From assembly GCA_029465975.1 (NCBI GenBank), contig CM055739.1:5994628-6058627 (forward strand): a DNA stretch of 64,000 nt. The letters are read 5' to 3'. This DNA is from Dallia pectoralis. Its lineage: Eukaryota; Chordata; Actinopteri; Esociformes; Umbridae. Under the pieces are notes generated by a model. The model searched no databases, was not told where the DNA came from, and saw nothing but the letters and a program-made list of their open reading frames with translations. Below are positions 32,252-42,940 of the stretch, piece by piece. How positions within the stretch are numbered: position 1 is the first letter of the stretch; every line of letters starts with the position of its first letter. The position numbers and the translations under genes were made by a program.

Positions 32252-35200
32252 CTGAATGGAAGGGAGAGGGAGGTATACAATTATTACCACGGTGCACCGT
32301 TTGACAGCCACTAGGGGGAACCAAAGGTCTAAATTAAAGATTATAAAAATCCTTATCAATTGAGATATTGCAATAAAATAGCTATAAAATCAGCACAAGA
32401 AGAAAGAATACATGTAAAACTTTTTATGGATTTTTAAGAATAAATTAACACAGTACATCAAAGTTTTGAGTAGAATATTAAATGAGAAATACAACAAACA
32501 CACTTACCGATGACTCACTGTCACGGATCAGGAAGTCTCCCTCCACCCCTCTTTCATTCAACGCACACTCCGCCTGAATCCTAGTCACTCCTCCATAGTA
32601 CCAGTCGTTCCCGGCAAACCTTCCTACGCGGGCGGGCCCCATGTAGCTGACCTGGGGCGTGTGAGGCCCCGGAACCTTCCCGACTCCTGGGGCCGGTCCG
32701 TCACTAAGGACGACCACGTAGTTCTTTGGCACCAGGCCCACCTCCCCGCGGGAGTTCTGACAGCGCCACCACTCCGGGTCGTTCTCCGGTTTCTCCAGCA
32801 CCTCCATCACCTCGCCCTTATCAAAGTTCAGCTCTTCGTCGGTCACGGAGCTGAAGGGGTACAGGGTCTGGACGGTGTGTAGGGCCCTGGGGACCCCGTT
32901 GGTCACGGGCCCGGCCCTCTGTCCTGGGTAGCCTCCTCCTCCGTCCTCCGAGGCGGCTTCCTCCTCGCCATCCTCCAGGACGTAGTTGGACGGGAACCAG
33001 CCCACCTGTCCCCCCGAACTCCCCCTCCACCAGCCGTCACTGCACTTCTCAATCACAATGACCCTTGACCCCTTCACCAGAGTGAGCTCGTCATCCCGCT
33101 CAGCGTTGTAGGCGAACTTCACCAGCGCCGGGATGCTAAGGTCATAAACACGCTCGGCCCCGCCCCCTCCGCCGCTGCCATTGGAGGGGTACTCCGCGTC
33201 TGTGCTGGGCGTGGGCGAGGCATCGCGGGCGCTTGTCTTTCTCTTCGTCTTTCCCAGGCCTGAGAGAGAAAATGGCGAAAGTAACAATGACTACTTAGAG
33301 CAGGTCCCCAATATACTTCCACAACATTCTACAACAAACCCGCTGCCTGAATAAATTAGGCTAAATGTCCAGAGGCTCTAAGTGTTTATTGACATTGGGC
33401 CAACAGCAAAGCTACTGCAAAAACAGCTACAAGTAACGTGAAGCAGCTAGCTGAGCTAATTATCTCTTAGGTGTGCCGGTCTCTAATTATCTCCTAGTAC
33501 TTCCTGTACCAACAGAGACTCCGCTAGAGGACGGTCCACGGTCAAGAGGACAGCGGTTCTCGTCAGAAGGAGTGAGAGGGGGGGTAGTGTGAGTAATTAG
33601 TGTGACCATAAAGCGTTAGAGGAGGAAAGGCCAGGGGATTCTGGGCATTTATTAGTGATGTTTAATTCTTCTGAGGCAGCTTGTGGCCAGGCCACTGTGG
33701 AGATATTTAGACAGGAAACACATCCTAAAGGACTCTTTATTCCACACATCTAGTGCACTAGTTCTGATCCGGGCCCTGGTATAAAGTAGTGGGCTATATA
33801 GGGAATGGAATAGGGTTCCACAGGACACATCCTGTGGGGAGTTTTGGCTCCCTCGCTGGAAACATTTCACCTTTGACCTCTTTCCATAACACCCCCCAGC
33901 CCCCCCCACCAAAGTCCTCCAATATAAACTAGTCCGTAAACACTGCTCTCAGTCCTTCGAAGCCCCTCTCTATAAGTGTCTAAACACAGACACTTATATT
34001 GAACGTAATATACAGGTGCACTAATGCATGCAGAAGGAAGGGGATGACTGCCATTTCACGCCTACTGTCGGAGTGTGAGGAGTCCTCCGTATGTCATCCC
34101 TCTCTCACCGACTTCCCCACTGACAGGTACGGGAGTACTCTGAAAGGTCCCCCCCCCCTCGCCTGTCTTCTCTCCGTTCTCCTCGACTCTTCTCACTCCT
34201 CCACCGCTCCCCTTTTGCCTCTCACTCCACTAACCCCCCCCTCGACCAGTCTCAATGCACCCCCTCCCACCCGTTCGCCTCCTCTGACCTCCTCTCAGGC
34301 CCTCCCTCCTCTGACCTCCTCTCAGGCCTCCCTCCACTCCTTTCCCTTCCCATGCTTTAAAAGCACGGTCTCTCTGGTCAGAGGAAAGACAGGCCTGTAG
34401 CAGACAGAGTCACAGAAAGGAGGACAGAGAGGCCTGTAGCAGACAGAGTCACAGAAAGGAGGACAGAGAGGCCTGTAGCAGACAGAGTCACAGGGCAGAG
34501 AGGACAGAGAGGCCTGTAGCAGAAAGAGTCACAGGGCAGAGAGGACAGAGAGGCCTGTAGCAGACAGAGTCACAGGGCAGAGAGGACAGAGAGGCCTGTA
34601 GCAGACAGAGTCACAGGGCAGAGAGGACAGAGAGGCCTGTAGCAGACAGAGTCACAGGGCAGAGAGGAAAGAGAGGCCTGTAGCAGACAGACTCACAGGG
34701 CAGAGAGGACAGAGAGGCCTGTAGCAGACAGACTCAGAGGACAGAGAGGACAGAGAGGCCTGTAGCAGACAGACTCAGAGGACAGAGAGGCCTGTAGCAG
34801 ACAGACTCACAGGGCAGAGAGGACTAAAGTTAATGGCCACAAAGTAGCTGAACGAATACACACACACACACACAGAGACACACAGAGACACATGTTTGAA
34901 TAAACATAAATGGTAAATAGATACACTAGACAGGACTCCGGTGACAAACCGGTGACTAACTAAAGCAAATATTTTATCAGTCAGGTGATCCCAGAGAAAA
35001 CAAAGCATACCGTTTACATCAGAGAAGACATCAATGTCACCGGATAAACTGGACAAAAGTCCTGCGACAGCAAACACAGGAGGTGTCCTTGGAGTAAGCC
35101 GAGGTTACTACTGGCGATGGGTGAATGGTTTATCGGACACCTCCACTGGCCTTGTGTGTGTGATTCAATCAATTAATACCACCAGAGGAGAGTCAGCAAG

Positions 35201-38200
35201 GCTGTGTTTTTGTGAGCGCACCCGTGTGTGTGTGTGTGTGTGTGCGCGCGTTTGTCTGTCCATATTAGGAAACAGTACTAATAGTATTGGAGTGTGACGG
35301 CAACAGCAACAACACTCACCGAACACCCTCTGTCGCCTGGGCAACCATAGAGACCCCTCCACCCTACTGCACTTCACCAGCCTCTGTCTCCAGGACAACC
35401 AGAGACCCCTCCACCCTACAGCGTGTGGGTCTGATGGCGTGCGTCTCTTACCTCCATTACTCCTTACTTCCTGTGTCTCTTACCTCCTGTGTCTCTTACC
35501 TCCTGTGTCTCTTACCTCCTGTGTCTCTTACCTCCTGTGTCTCTTACCTCCTGTGTCTCTTACCTCCTGTGTCTCTTACCTCCTGTGTCTCTTACCTCCT
35601 GTGTCTCTTACCTCCTGTGTCTCTTACCTCCTGTGTCTCTTACCTCCTGTGTCTCTTACCTCCTGTGTCTCTTACCTCCTGTGTCTCTTACCTCCTGTGT
35701 CTCTTACCTCCTGTGTCTCTTACCTCCTGTGTCTCTTACCTCCTGTGTCTCTTACCTCCTGTGTCTCTTACCTCCTGTGTCTCTTACCTCCTGTGTCTCT
35801 TACCTCCTGTGTCTCTTACCTCCTGTGTCTCTTACCTCCTGTGTCTCTTACCTCCTGTGTCTCTTACCTCCTGTGTCTCTTACCTCCTGTGTCTCTTACC
35901 TCCTGTGTCTCTTACCTCCTGTGTCTCTTACCTCTTTCTTAACACAAGCTTTCTTATCAGTGTTTTTAGCAATCTGGGTACACAGAACCATGGGTGTTAC
36001 AGGGGACTTTCCCATTTCAACGGTGTGTCACCCGGGTTCTGTGTATTCACATATATCATCCAATGACGGCCGAGGCCAAGTTTAGCATGCAAACATGTAC
36101 AGATGTAAACACAAACAACGTGAAATTATTCAGTCCATTGTACGAGAGAGGTGTGTTTGTTTGTGACAACCTCTGAGACTAAACGCTAGACCGCCTAGTT
36201 CATCGCCACGGCAACACTGTCTACTCCGAGAGGCAGATGCAGCAGGATGTAAGTAGGTTATCACCGTGATGGGACATAAAAGCCTAGATCCCGTAGCCCG
36301 TTTTAAGCCGGTTGTAACTCCACAGCGCAGAGGCGGGATTCTGAGTGTGAGTCTAGCCCCCGGTATCTGTCCCGAGGATAACATGGCATGTGACTGCAAG
36401 CTGACACAGATGGACGTTGAAGAATGATGTCATCCTGGGATTCAACCAGGGCAGGGAGAAAACGGCCGACCGTAAAGACATGAATATCGGCAAATGCCTG
36501 AGTGGTAAGCCGAAAGAGTCCTTTGCATTCTTACAAATCCTTTCAGGAGGAAATTTAATTTCAAGGGGAGAGATAATAATCCTGTGAGGTAAATGGTTGG
36601 CTCTGGTGTTACCTCAGTTGGGTTTCAAATGGTTGGCTCTGGTGTTACCTCAGTTGGGTTTCAAATGGTTGGCTCTGGTGTTACCTCAGTTGGGTTTCAA
36701 ATGGTTGGCTCTGGTGTTACCTCAGTTGGGTTTCAAATGGTTGGCTCTGGTGTTACCTCAGTTGGGTTTCAAATGGTTGGCTCTGGTGTTACCTCAGTTG
36801 GGTTTCAAATGGTTGGCTCTGGTGTTACCTCAGTTGGGTTTCAAATGGTTGGCTCTAGTGTTACCTCAGTTGGGTTTCAAATGGTTGGCTCTGGTGTTAC
36901 CTCAGTTGGGTTTCAAATGGCTGGCTCTGGTGTTACCTCAGTTGGGTTTCAAATGGTTGGCTCTAGTGTTACCTCAGTTTGGTTTCAAATGGCTGGCTCT
37001 AGTGTTACCTCAGTTGGGTTTCACTGACCCACACAGTCACATAGTGCCTCCTCCGCTTCACTCAGTTTCATTAAACGCCAACCCACCACAGGGTTCACAG
37101 CCCCACCACAGGGTTCACAGCCCCACCACAGGGTTCACAGCGCCACCACAGGGTTCACAGCCCCACCACAGGGTTCACAGCGCCACCACAGGGTTCACAG
37201 CGCCACCACAGGGTTCACAGCCCCACCACAGGGTTCACAGCCCCACCACAGCGTTCACAGCCCCACCACAGGTGGTTAGATATGGACTATACAGCTCCAG
37301 GTCAGAGCTTCTATCCAGTCAACAGATCTCCACCTGTGGGACGTGTGCCTGGTCTGCTGACCACCTCTGCTTCCACACATCAGCACTCAACCACCAGCTG
37401 TCTGCTCGACTCTGGCCGTCCAACTCCCATCTACGCAATTAATCCTCACTAAACATTACCCGGATTATTCGTTTGCAATGGATGATAGGGGAGATTAGAG
37501 ATGTGACAAATGTTTCCCGACGTGTCAAGGTTCATTAATTCAGAGAAGGATGAAAAGAAACATGAAATAGAGGTAGGAGGCGAAGAGAGAGAGAGAGAAG
37601 TGAGATAGATGGGGAAGAGAAGATCGAAAGCCGGGAGAAAGATACTCTAATGACATAGGAGCACGTTGGCAGTAAATCTGTCTATTCTCTTTCCTTTCAT
37701 CCGTTCTCTAACTTCCATCTCTCTCAAGCATTACTACACAACTAATTTTTTACAGGAAATGAATTTCAAGGTGCTTAAAGACGCAGGGACGTTTGCAATT
37801 AATAAAAAAATATTTTGAAACCTCTCATTTAGGGCCGCGTGCTTAATATGTTGATTACATTTGCATAATCTATCAGTAAAACATCGACTTCACTTCAGTT
37901 CAAACATAAAAAGCAAACGTTTAGACGACAAGAGTTACAAATCAGCCAAAAAAATTGAAATGACACCACCCAATTGGTGGACCCTTCTGGGTGCAAAACC
38001 ACAACGGCATCTACAAGTACTGGCCGAACATGGCAGATCGCATCTATAACAAACAGTTATAAATGGAAGGGGATATGAAACTAGAAAGGTTGCTTCGACC
38101 ACGTCGCGTGTTCATAACGTCTGTCGGGAAGTTGGACACATCTCGGCACAAGCTGAAGCCCCCTCAGCCCCCCTCGCCCGTCTGATAACCTAATTCTCTC

Positions 38201-38880
38201 CAGGAGGAGTTTCATTCAGGTGTCACATTTCTGGCACGTGCGAGCTAATATTTTCTCACAGGAGGGTCCCTACGGCCCTGTAGTAGCCGAGCGCCAACCG
38301 CATCGCTTCTGATCTCACGTTTGAATCACCTTGACTTGTTTCCACCGGAGGACGTTGTCTCTGAGTCCACATTGTGAACTGCTTCGCCTGCGCCGACATA
38401 CGCCTAATTAGGGTGAGCGTTCCACAGTCGTTCCAGAGCAAGAATTGGCGAGCTCATCCCGGCGTTTTTCCATCCAGACTTTGGTCTTAATAACTAACTT
38501 CTCTGACCCGGGATCAACTCCATTTTAATAGTAATATAGTTTATCTCCTTATCAGTCTTTCGACGGAGAAGAACATTTTGAAAGCACACTTATACCACAT
38601 CGCCTAAACAAACACACACACACACACACACATATGCACGCCAGACGGACTCACCGAGCGTGTCCTTGAGGTTCTTGACCAGCGAGGTCTTCTTCAGGCT
38701 GTTCTTCCTCTCCACATAGTTGGAGGGGACGTAGCCCGTCCGGTTGGAGGCGTTCCTCACCCTCCACCAGGTCTTACTGTCGTCGAGGAGCCACAGGCGC
38801 TCGTTCTTCCGGATGTCCAGTTCCTGGTCCTGCTGTGCCGAGTAGTCCCACTTGGCCACAACAATCACCTCCTCCGTCAT
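32057..38880 (-). CDS. nck2: NCK2 adaptor protein (SH3-SH3-SH3-SH2)
   Basis: Exons 38880-38655, 33259-32508 and 32251-32057 join (phases 1 and 0) to 390 codons plus stop (human NCK2 380). The protein links phosphotyrosine receptors and docking proteins, through its SH2 domain, to proline-rich actin regulators bound by its SH3 domains. SH3-1 (about residues 5-58) has AKWDYSAQQDQELDI and ends GYVPSNYVERK; SH3-2 (about 120-172) has VKFAY, GWWRG and GWFPSNYV; SH3-3 has TLYPFSSVTDEELNF and VGLVPKNYVVVL; the SH2 domain begins WYYGGVTR, has the phosphotyrosine-binding FLIRDSESS and ends EHGDKLFLVKPLL. The NCK2 rather than NCK1 identity rests on LGKTKRKTSARDASPTPSTD and KNLKDTLG. A Gly run before SH3-2 is a local difference. 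The a or b paralogue is not resolved. Confidence 0.96.
32508..33259 (-). CDS. nck2: nck2 coding exon 2 (SH3-2, SH3-3, start of SH2)
   Basis: Acceptor TCTCTCAG|GCCTGG and donor TCATCG|GTAAGT. 752 nt, no stop in frame. Confidence 0.96.
33260..34387. other. nck2 intron, unassigned part
   Basis: Intronic sequence. The segment 34140-34360 is C/T-rich (CCTCCCTCCTCTGACCTCC words). No exon could be identified. Confidence 0.5.
34388..34824. repeat. about 41-bp minisatellite in nck2 intron
   Basis: Units built from GAGGCCTGTAGCAGACAGAG + TCACAGGGCAGAGAGGACAGA, with shorter variants (about 34 bp). About eleven units. Confidence 0.93.
35224..35249. repeat. (TG)n microsatellite
   Basis: A short TG/CG run in the nck2 intron. 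The flanks 34825-35470 hold no recognisable exon. Confidence 0.85.
35471..35934. repeat. 16-bp minisatellite, 29 copies, in nck2 intron 1
   Basis: 464 bp equals exactly 29 units of CTGTGTCTCTTACCTC, apparently identical by eye. On the nck2 sense strand each unit is GAGGTAAGAGACACAG and contains a near-consensus 5' splice site, GAG|GTAAGA. The 47-48-nt super-period gives open frames (LLPPVSLTSCVSY repeats), which are artefacts. Confidence 0.97.
35935..36592. other. nck2 intron, nothing recognised
   Basis: No exon-like or repeat structure seen. Confidence 0.5.
36593..37024. repeat. 36-bp minisatellite, 12 copies, in nck2 intron 1
   Basis: Units of ATGGTTGGCTCTGGTGTTAC + CTCAGTTGGGTTTCAA. Copies near the right end carry a few substitutions (GGCTGG, TCTAG). 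On the nck2 sense strand each unit contains CTGAG|GTAACA, a weaker donor-like word. Confidence 0.96.
37081..37272. repeat. 20-bp minisatellite, about 9.6 copies
   Basis: Units of CCCCACCACAGGGTTCACAG with C/G variation at one position. It directly follows the 36-bp array in the nck2 intron. Confidence 0.95.
37273..38654. other. nck2 intron 1, 5' part
   Basis: A GA-rich patch at about 37580-37625 and a (CA)n run at about 38609-38632 just inside the donor of coding exon 1. Nothing else recognised. Confidence 0.5.
38655..38880 (-). CDS. nck2: nck2 coding exon 1 (SH3-1)
   Basis: ATG at 38880-38878 (MTEEVIVVAKWDY), donor ACGCTCG|GTGAGT. A likely acceptor TGTTCTAG|GTGGGA lies 17 bp upstream of the ATG. 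In that short leader another ATG overlaps out of frame, starting 7 bases before the true start. Confidence 0.95.
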
Positions 38881-38897
38881 CTTTCATGGAGTCCCAC

Positions 38898-39141
38898 CTA
38901 GAACAGCGATGATATCAGGATGAGGTAGTAGGATGAAGCAGGCTCAGCAGAGCCAACAGGCCGACACTGTAAGACAGGAAGAACCTGTTTCACACACTCG
39001 TACACGTCGATGGGCTGTGCGTGTGTGTGTGTTTGATAGCGACCTGGCGTAGGCGCCTTCCTGTACACAGCTGTTGGTATTGGACATCTGGCAATGCCAA
39101 GGCTCTCTGTCCTGTAATCACTGTTAGGTGACGCCTGCCTG

Positions 39142-39179
<38 letters not shown>

Positions 39180-41500
39180 ATGAGCGCGTGTAACACCCAC
39201 ATTGCAGACGGTATGCAGAACTACCTCAGTCACACACATTAAGAAGGATCCTCATCCACGACAGCTGTATAACACGTTGACTCACACCACACACCAGCCA
39301 ATACTTTATTTCTGTCTCCTATTCATCCTCAACATAGTGAATTATTTAACGGCTGAGAGAGTGGAGCACCGTGTCAAATGTGTCTGTAAAACACGACTTA
39401 TGGACCGACAGGGAGGAGGGAGTGGAGAGACAGAGACAGAGAGAGAGAGAGGGAGAGGAGAGACAGAGAGAGACAGAGAGAGGGAGAGGAGAGACAGATA
39501 GAGAGGAAAGAGTGGAGTGAGAGTGACATAGAGAGAGAGAGAGGAGGAGAGACAGAGAGAGAGGGAGTGGAGAGAGACAGACCGAGAGGAAGGCAGAACT
39601 ACAGGCCTTATTAGGACTGAATAGAATCCAAGGCACATCTACTGCTGCACGCCGAGGCCCAAACAAAACAGGCACCTCATGATTAATAGTCAAGCAGAAG
39701 GAGACATGGAGGAAGAGATTGGAGACAGAGAGACATGCAAAGACAAAGAGAGAGAAACACTTTGAGATGGGGAGTAAGTGAACCACATGGAGGAGGGTTT
39801 GGGAAAGAGAGAAACTCCAAACAATTTGGAGATGTGGGAAGAAGTCCAGGAGATGGAGGAGGGTTTTGGGAAACTGAAGGGGTTCGGGGGAGGCAGCCTA
39901 GTGGTTTGAACAGAATCCAGAGTCAATGAAAACGGACTCAATATAATCTGAGTGAGGCAGTTAACCCAGGTGCTGAATGTGGTAGCTCACTGCACTTCCC
40001 CGATTCTGAAGACACAGTTCAGTTGGACCTTGAGCAGAATTTGTGACTAAAATTCCCAATTTTTTCTCATGTTCCAGGGAATGCAAGGCACCAAGGTGCG
40101 TTTCTTTAGCACCAAGCTAACCAGCACGGTCTGAGTCAAAGCATATTCATTCTTCACTATCTGACGAGTGGCCATAGCATGAAGACGCATGCCAATCTAC
40201 CAGCGCGCACAGGGACAGCCGGGAAGGGACTGCCGGTAAGGACAGCCGGGGAAAGGACAGCCATGAAGTGTCAGCCGTATACCATGAAACTGAAATGAAC
40301 GGGCTAAAACATTGAAACGAAAACAATGACACAGAGAAAGAGTGTGATTTGGAGAGAGAACATGAAGAGAGAGCACAAACAGAGAGTGAGGCTCCAGAAA
40401 GACTGCGGTGCCGGGCGGGCGGACGTACCGCGGTGACAGGCCGTATCTCTTACCAGGGTCACTCATCGTCCTGACGCCCTCCACAGGGACAATGCAGCGT
40501 GCCAGCCTGCCTTCCAGCCCTGACACCAGTCACCCCTCAGCGGGGGGAGCCAGGACAGACCAGTGAGGGAGGGGGACCACATATCAGAGCTGTCACATTA
40601 AACACCAGCCACTTCTCCGCCTGACTGGGCTGGCCGTACAGTCCAAAGGGATGTCCTTCAACCCTGAACCCGGATGGATCGTTCTGGAACCAATCATTTA
40701 TTTCAATAAAAAAAGCAGGCTCAGATCCACTGGCGCTGCTCCGTGTACGAACTTGAGTAATTTGTCCCCGGGGATCCAGGGAATTGGCTCTTTAAGAGAT
40801 GTTATTTCGTTTATTCCAGGAGTTCGTAGAGACAATCGGAAAACTTTTTTTTTTTTGATTGAACTGCTCCTAGGAGTTAAACAATGTGACATTTACATGT
40901 GAAAGATAAAGTCAGCAATAAAATAGTTTACCCCAGGAGCAATGGAAAACAATACTGGTCAAACATGAACAAAAGACAATGAGATTCTCAGAAGACCTGA
41001 TGACTGGAAGGACCGGGATCCTAAACGTATAGTTAAAAAAAAATGTACACTTAGGATTCAAAATAAAACGTGTCGTCTCAATTTGACCCAGAGTAACTCA
41101 AGTTTTTATAACGTATGTCCTTTCGACATTGACGGCAAGAATATTTGCCAGGGATGAATTCAGCGGACCTACATAAAACAGTTGCAAACCTCGTGTTTCA
41201 TGAAGGATATGAGTGAGTAAAAAAGGACAGATGTAGCATGTGAGTATAAAAAAGGTGAGTTATAAAGGAGTTGGTCAACTTTGATCCAGAACATGTGTGT
41301 GTGTGTGTGTAGCCCCGTCAAACACAACAGGAAGATAAACAAAACCGTAAACAAACTCAGTGATACAGCAGGAGAAAGAAACAATAGTCTCATTATTGCA
41401 AGAAGTATTTCCTGTCACCCAGGAGCCTGGGGCCTCTAAAGACTGACAGTCTTGGGTCATCAACAGACAGGATTAATGTTGCTTTGGGCCTCGTGCTGTA
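38898..41500. other. upstream of nck2 coding exon 1
   Basis: Contains a (TG)n run (39143-39175) and a GA-rich tract (39415-39590). A good donor-like CCTG|GTAAGA at 40454 on the minus strand could end a non-coding 5' exon of nck2. No coding gene recognised. Confidence 0.45.
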
Positions 41501-42764
41501 AACATATATTCGAATTGCAAACCACGGAGAACATATTCAACTTATCGCACCGTTATTTACTGAACAACACGTCTGGTTGATAGGATTGGACTTTTTGAAA
41601 ATTAATCCATTGGGAGGAAAATTGAAGCTCTGGGGTGTTTACACATTTTACATTAGCATGCAAATTCACAACTGTAATGGCTTGGAGTTTATGCACTCAA
41701 ATGTGGACAAAGTGGGACAAAGTGGACAAATTATAAATATAATAATATAAATATTAGCTAGTTGGACGAACTGAATAATATGTTCCCCAGAGTGTTTTTA
41801 AGTCTTAGGTCCGAACATGTTACAATTTAGCCGATACTGTTAAACAGTGACATAGTATCAAGCATGTTTTTGTACTGGTCCACCACGGTAATCAAACCCA
41901 CTACCCTGGTGTTGGAAACACTCTACCCTACTAACTGAGTTAGACGGCTAACTGTGGCAAGCCCTTCAAACTGAACACAAACAAAAATAGTATCCACACA
42001 ATAATCAAATTCATGAGGAAGTAGGTCACAGGTCAATTCGACATCCTAAATGATACATTTAATGGCTGTGCCACAATATCATATTGATAACATAAACTAA
42101 GGTGCTGTTTTCTTGCGCAAAAGAGAGGTATGCAGCAGAAAAAAGAAAGACGTGAGGTGCTGGTGGGGTTTTGTGTGATTTTCACCTGCTCCTCTAGCAT
42201 TTACTCAGAAGACACTATCTGCACGCACGTGCACGCTCATAGAAACACACCTAGAGCACAAACATCAACTTCAAATTATATTACTGTGAATGTTGTGCAT
42301 TGTGTAGTGTGAATTTCTGCAAATATAATACAGAAATCAGAGAAAATTTACTTAACATTCCGGTCTTTAACAGAACATTCCAGACAAGTACCGAGGTGAT
42401 AAAATCAGGATTGGACCAGGGGACTGGAGGGGATGTCAGTAAATGTGCGCTACGGTCTGAGCTGCCCCTAGCAAGAATACACATACAGGGTGACACCAGG
42501 CCCATCTCAGCTAATCCCCACAGTCCTATTAATCTCAGGAGACAGTGAGAGAAAGAAAGATAGATAGCAGAAAGTGTGAAGAAAGACAGTTGAGGCAAAT
42601 GAGTAATATCATTCTCAGAGTAGGGAGGAGGACGGAAGGATCGATGTGACGGCCGTGACCGCGACCAGACCAGAGCTTTGACACCATGGTACCGTATGAC
42701 TCAGTATGACAGCGGTAGAATGCCCATCGACAGGAAACCGGTGAAGGTCTTTAGCGACCAGGGG
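41501..42764. other. intergenic or 5' intron, nothing recognised
   Basis: AT-rich, with no gene or classifiable repeat. Confidence 0.45.
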
Positions 42765-42811
42765 GAGAAGTGTGAGGTGAAGTGTGAGGTGAAGTGTGAG
42801 GTGAAGTGTAA
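42765..42811. repeat. 12-bp tandem repeat, about 4 copies
   Basis: Units of GTGAAGTGTGAG. Confidence 0.85.
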
Positions 42812-42896
42812 GGTGCTGGCACAGCATGTAAGAAAGAAAGTAAGTGGATGGGGAGACCCAGTAAAGCCTGGTACAATGCCAGCTGCATTCTCCTGC

Positions 42897-42899
<3 letters not shown>

Positions 42900-42940
<41 letters not shown>
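42900..42940. repeat. (TG)n microsatellite
   Basis: About 20 TG dinucleotides with one GCG interruption. Confidence 0.95.

Noticed and set aside
35287..36085. LLPPVSLTSCVSY-repeat frames
   Set aside because: Three phases of one 16-bp minisatellite in the nck2 intron; no conservation or splice context.
36597..37442. 281-codon frame of ALVLPQLGFKWL repeats and its neighbour
   Set aside because: Translation of the 36-bp and 20-bp minisatellites in the nck2 intron.
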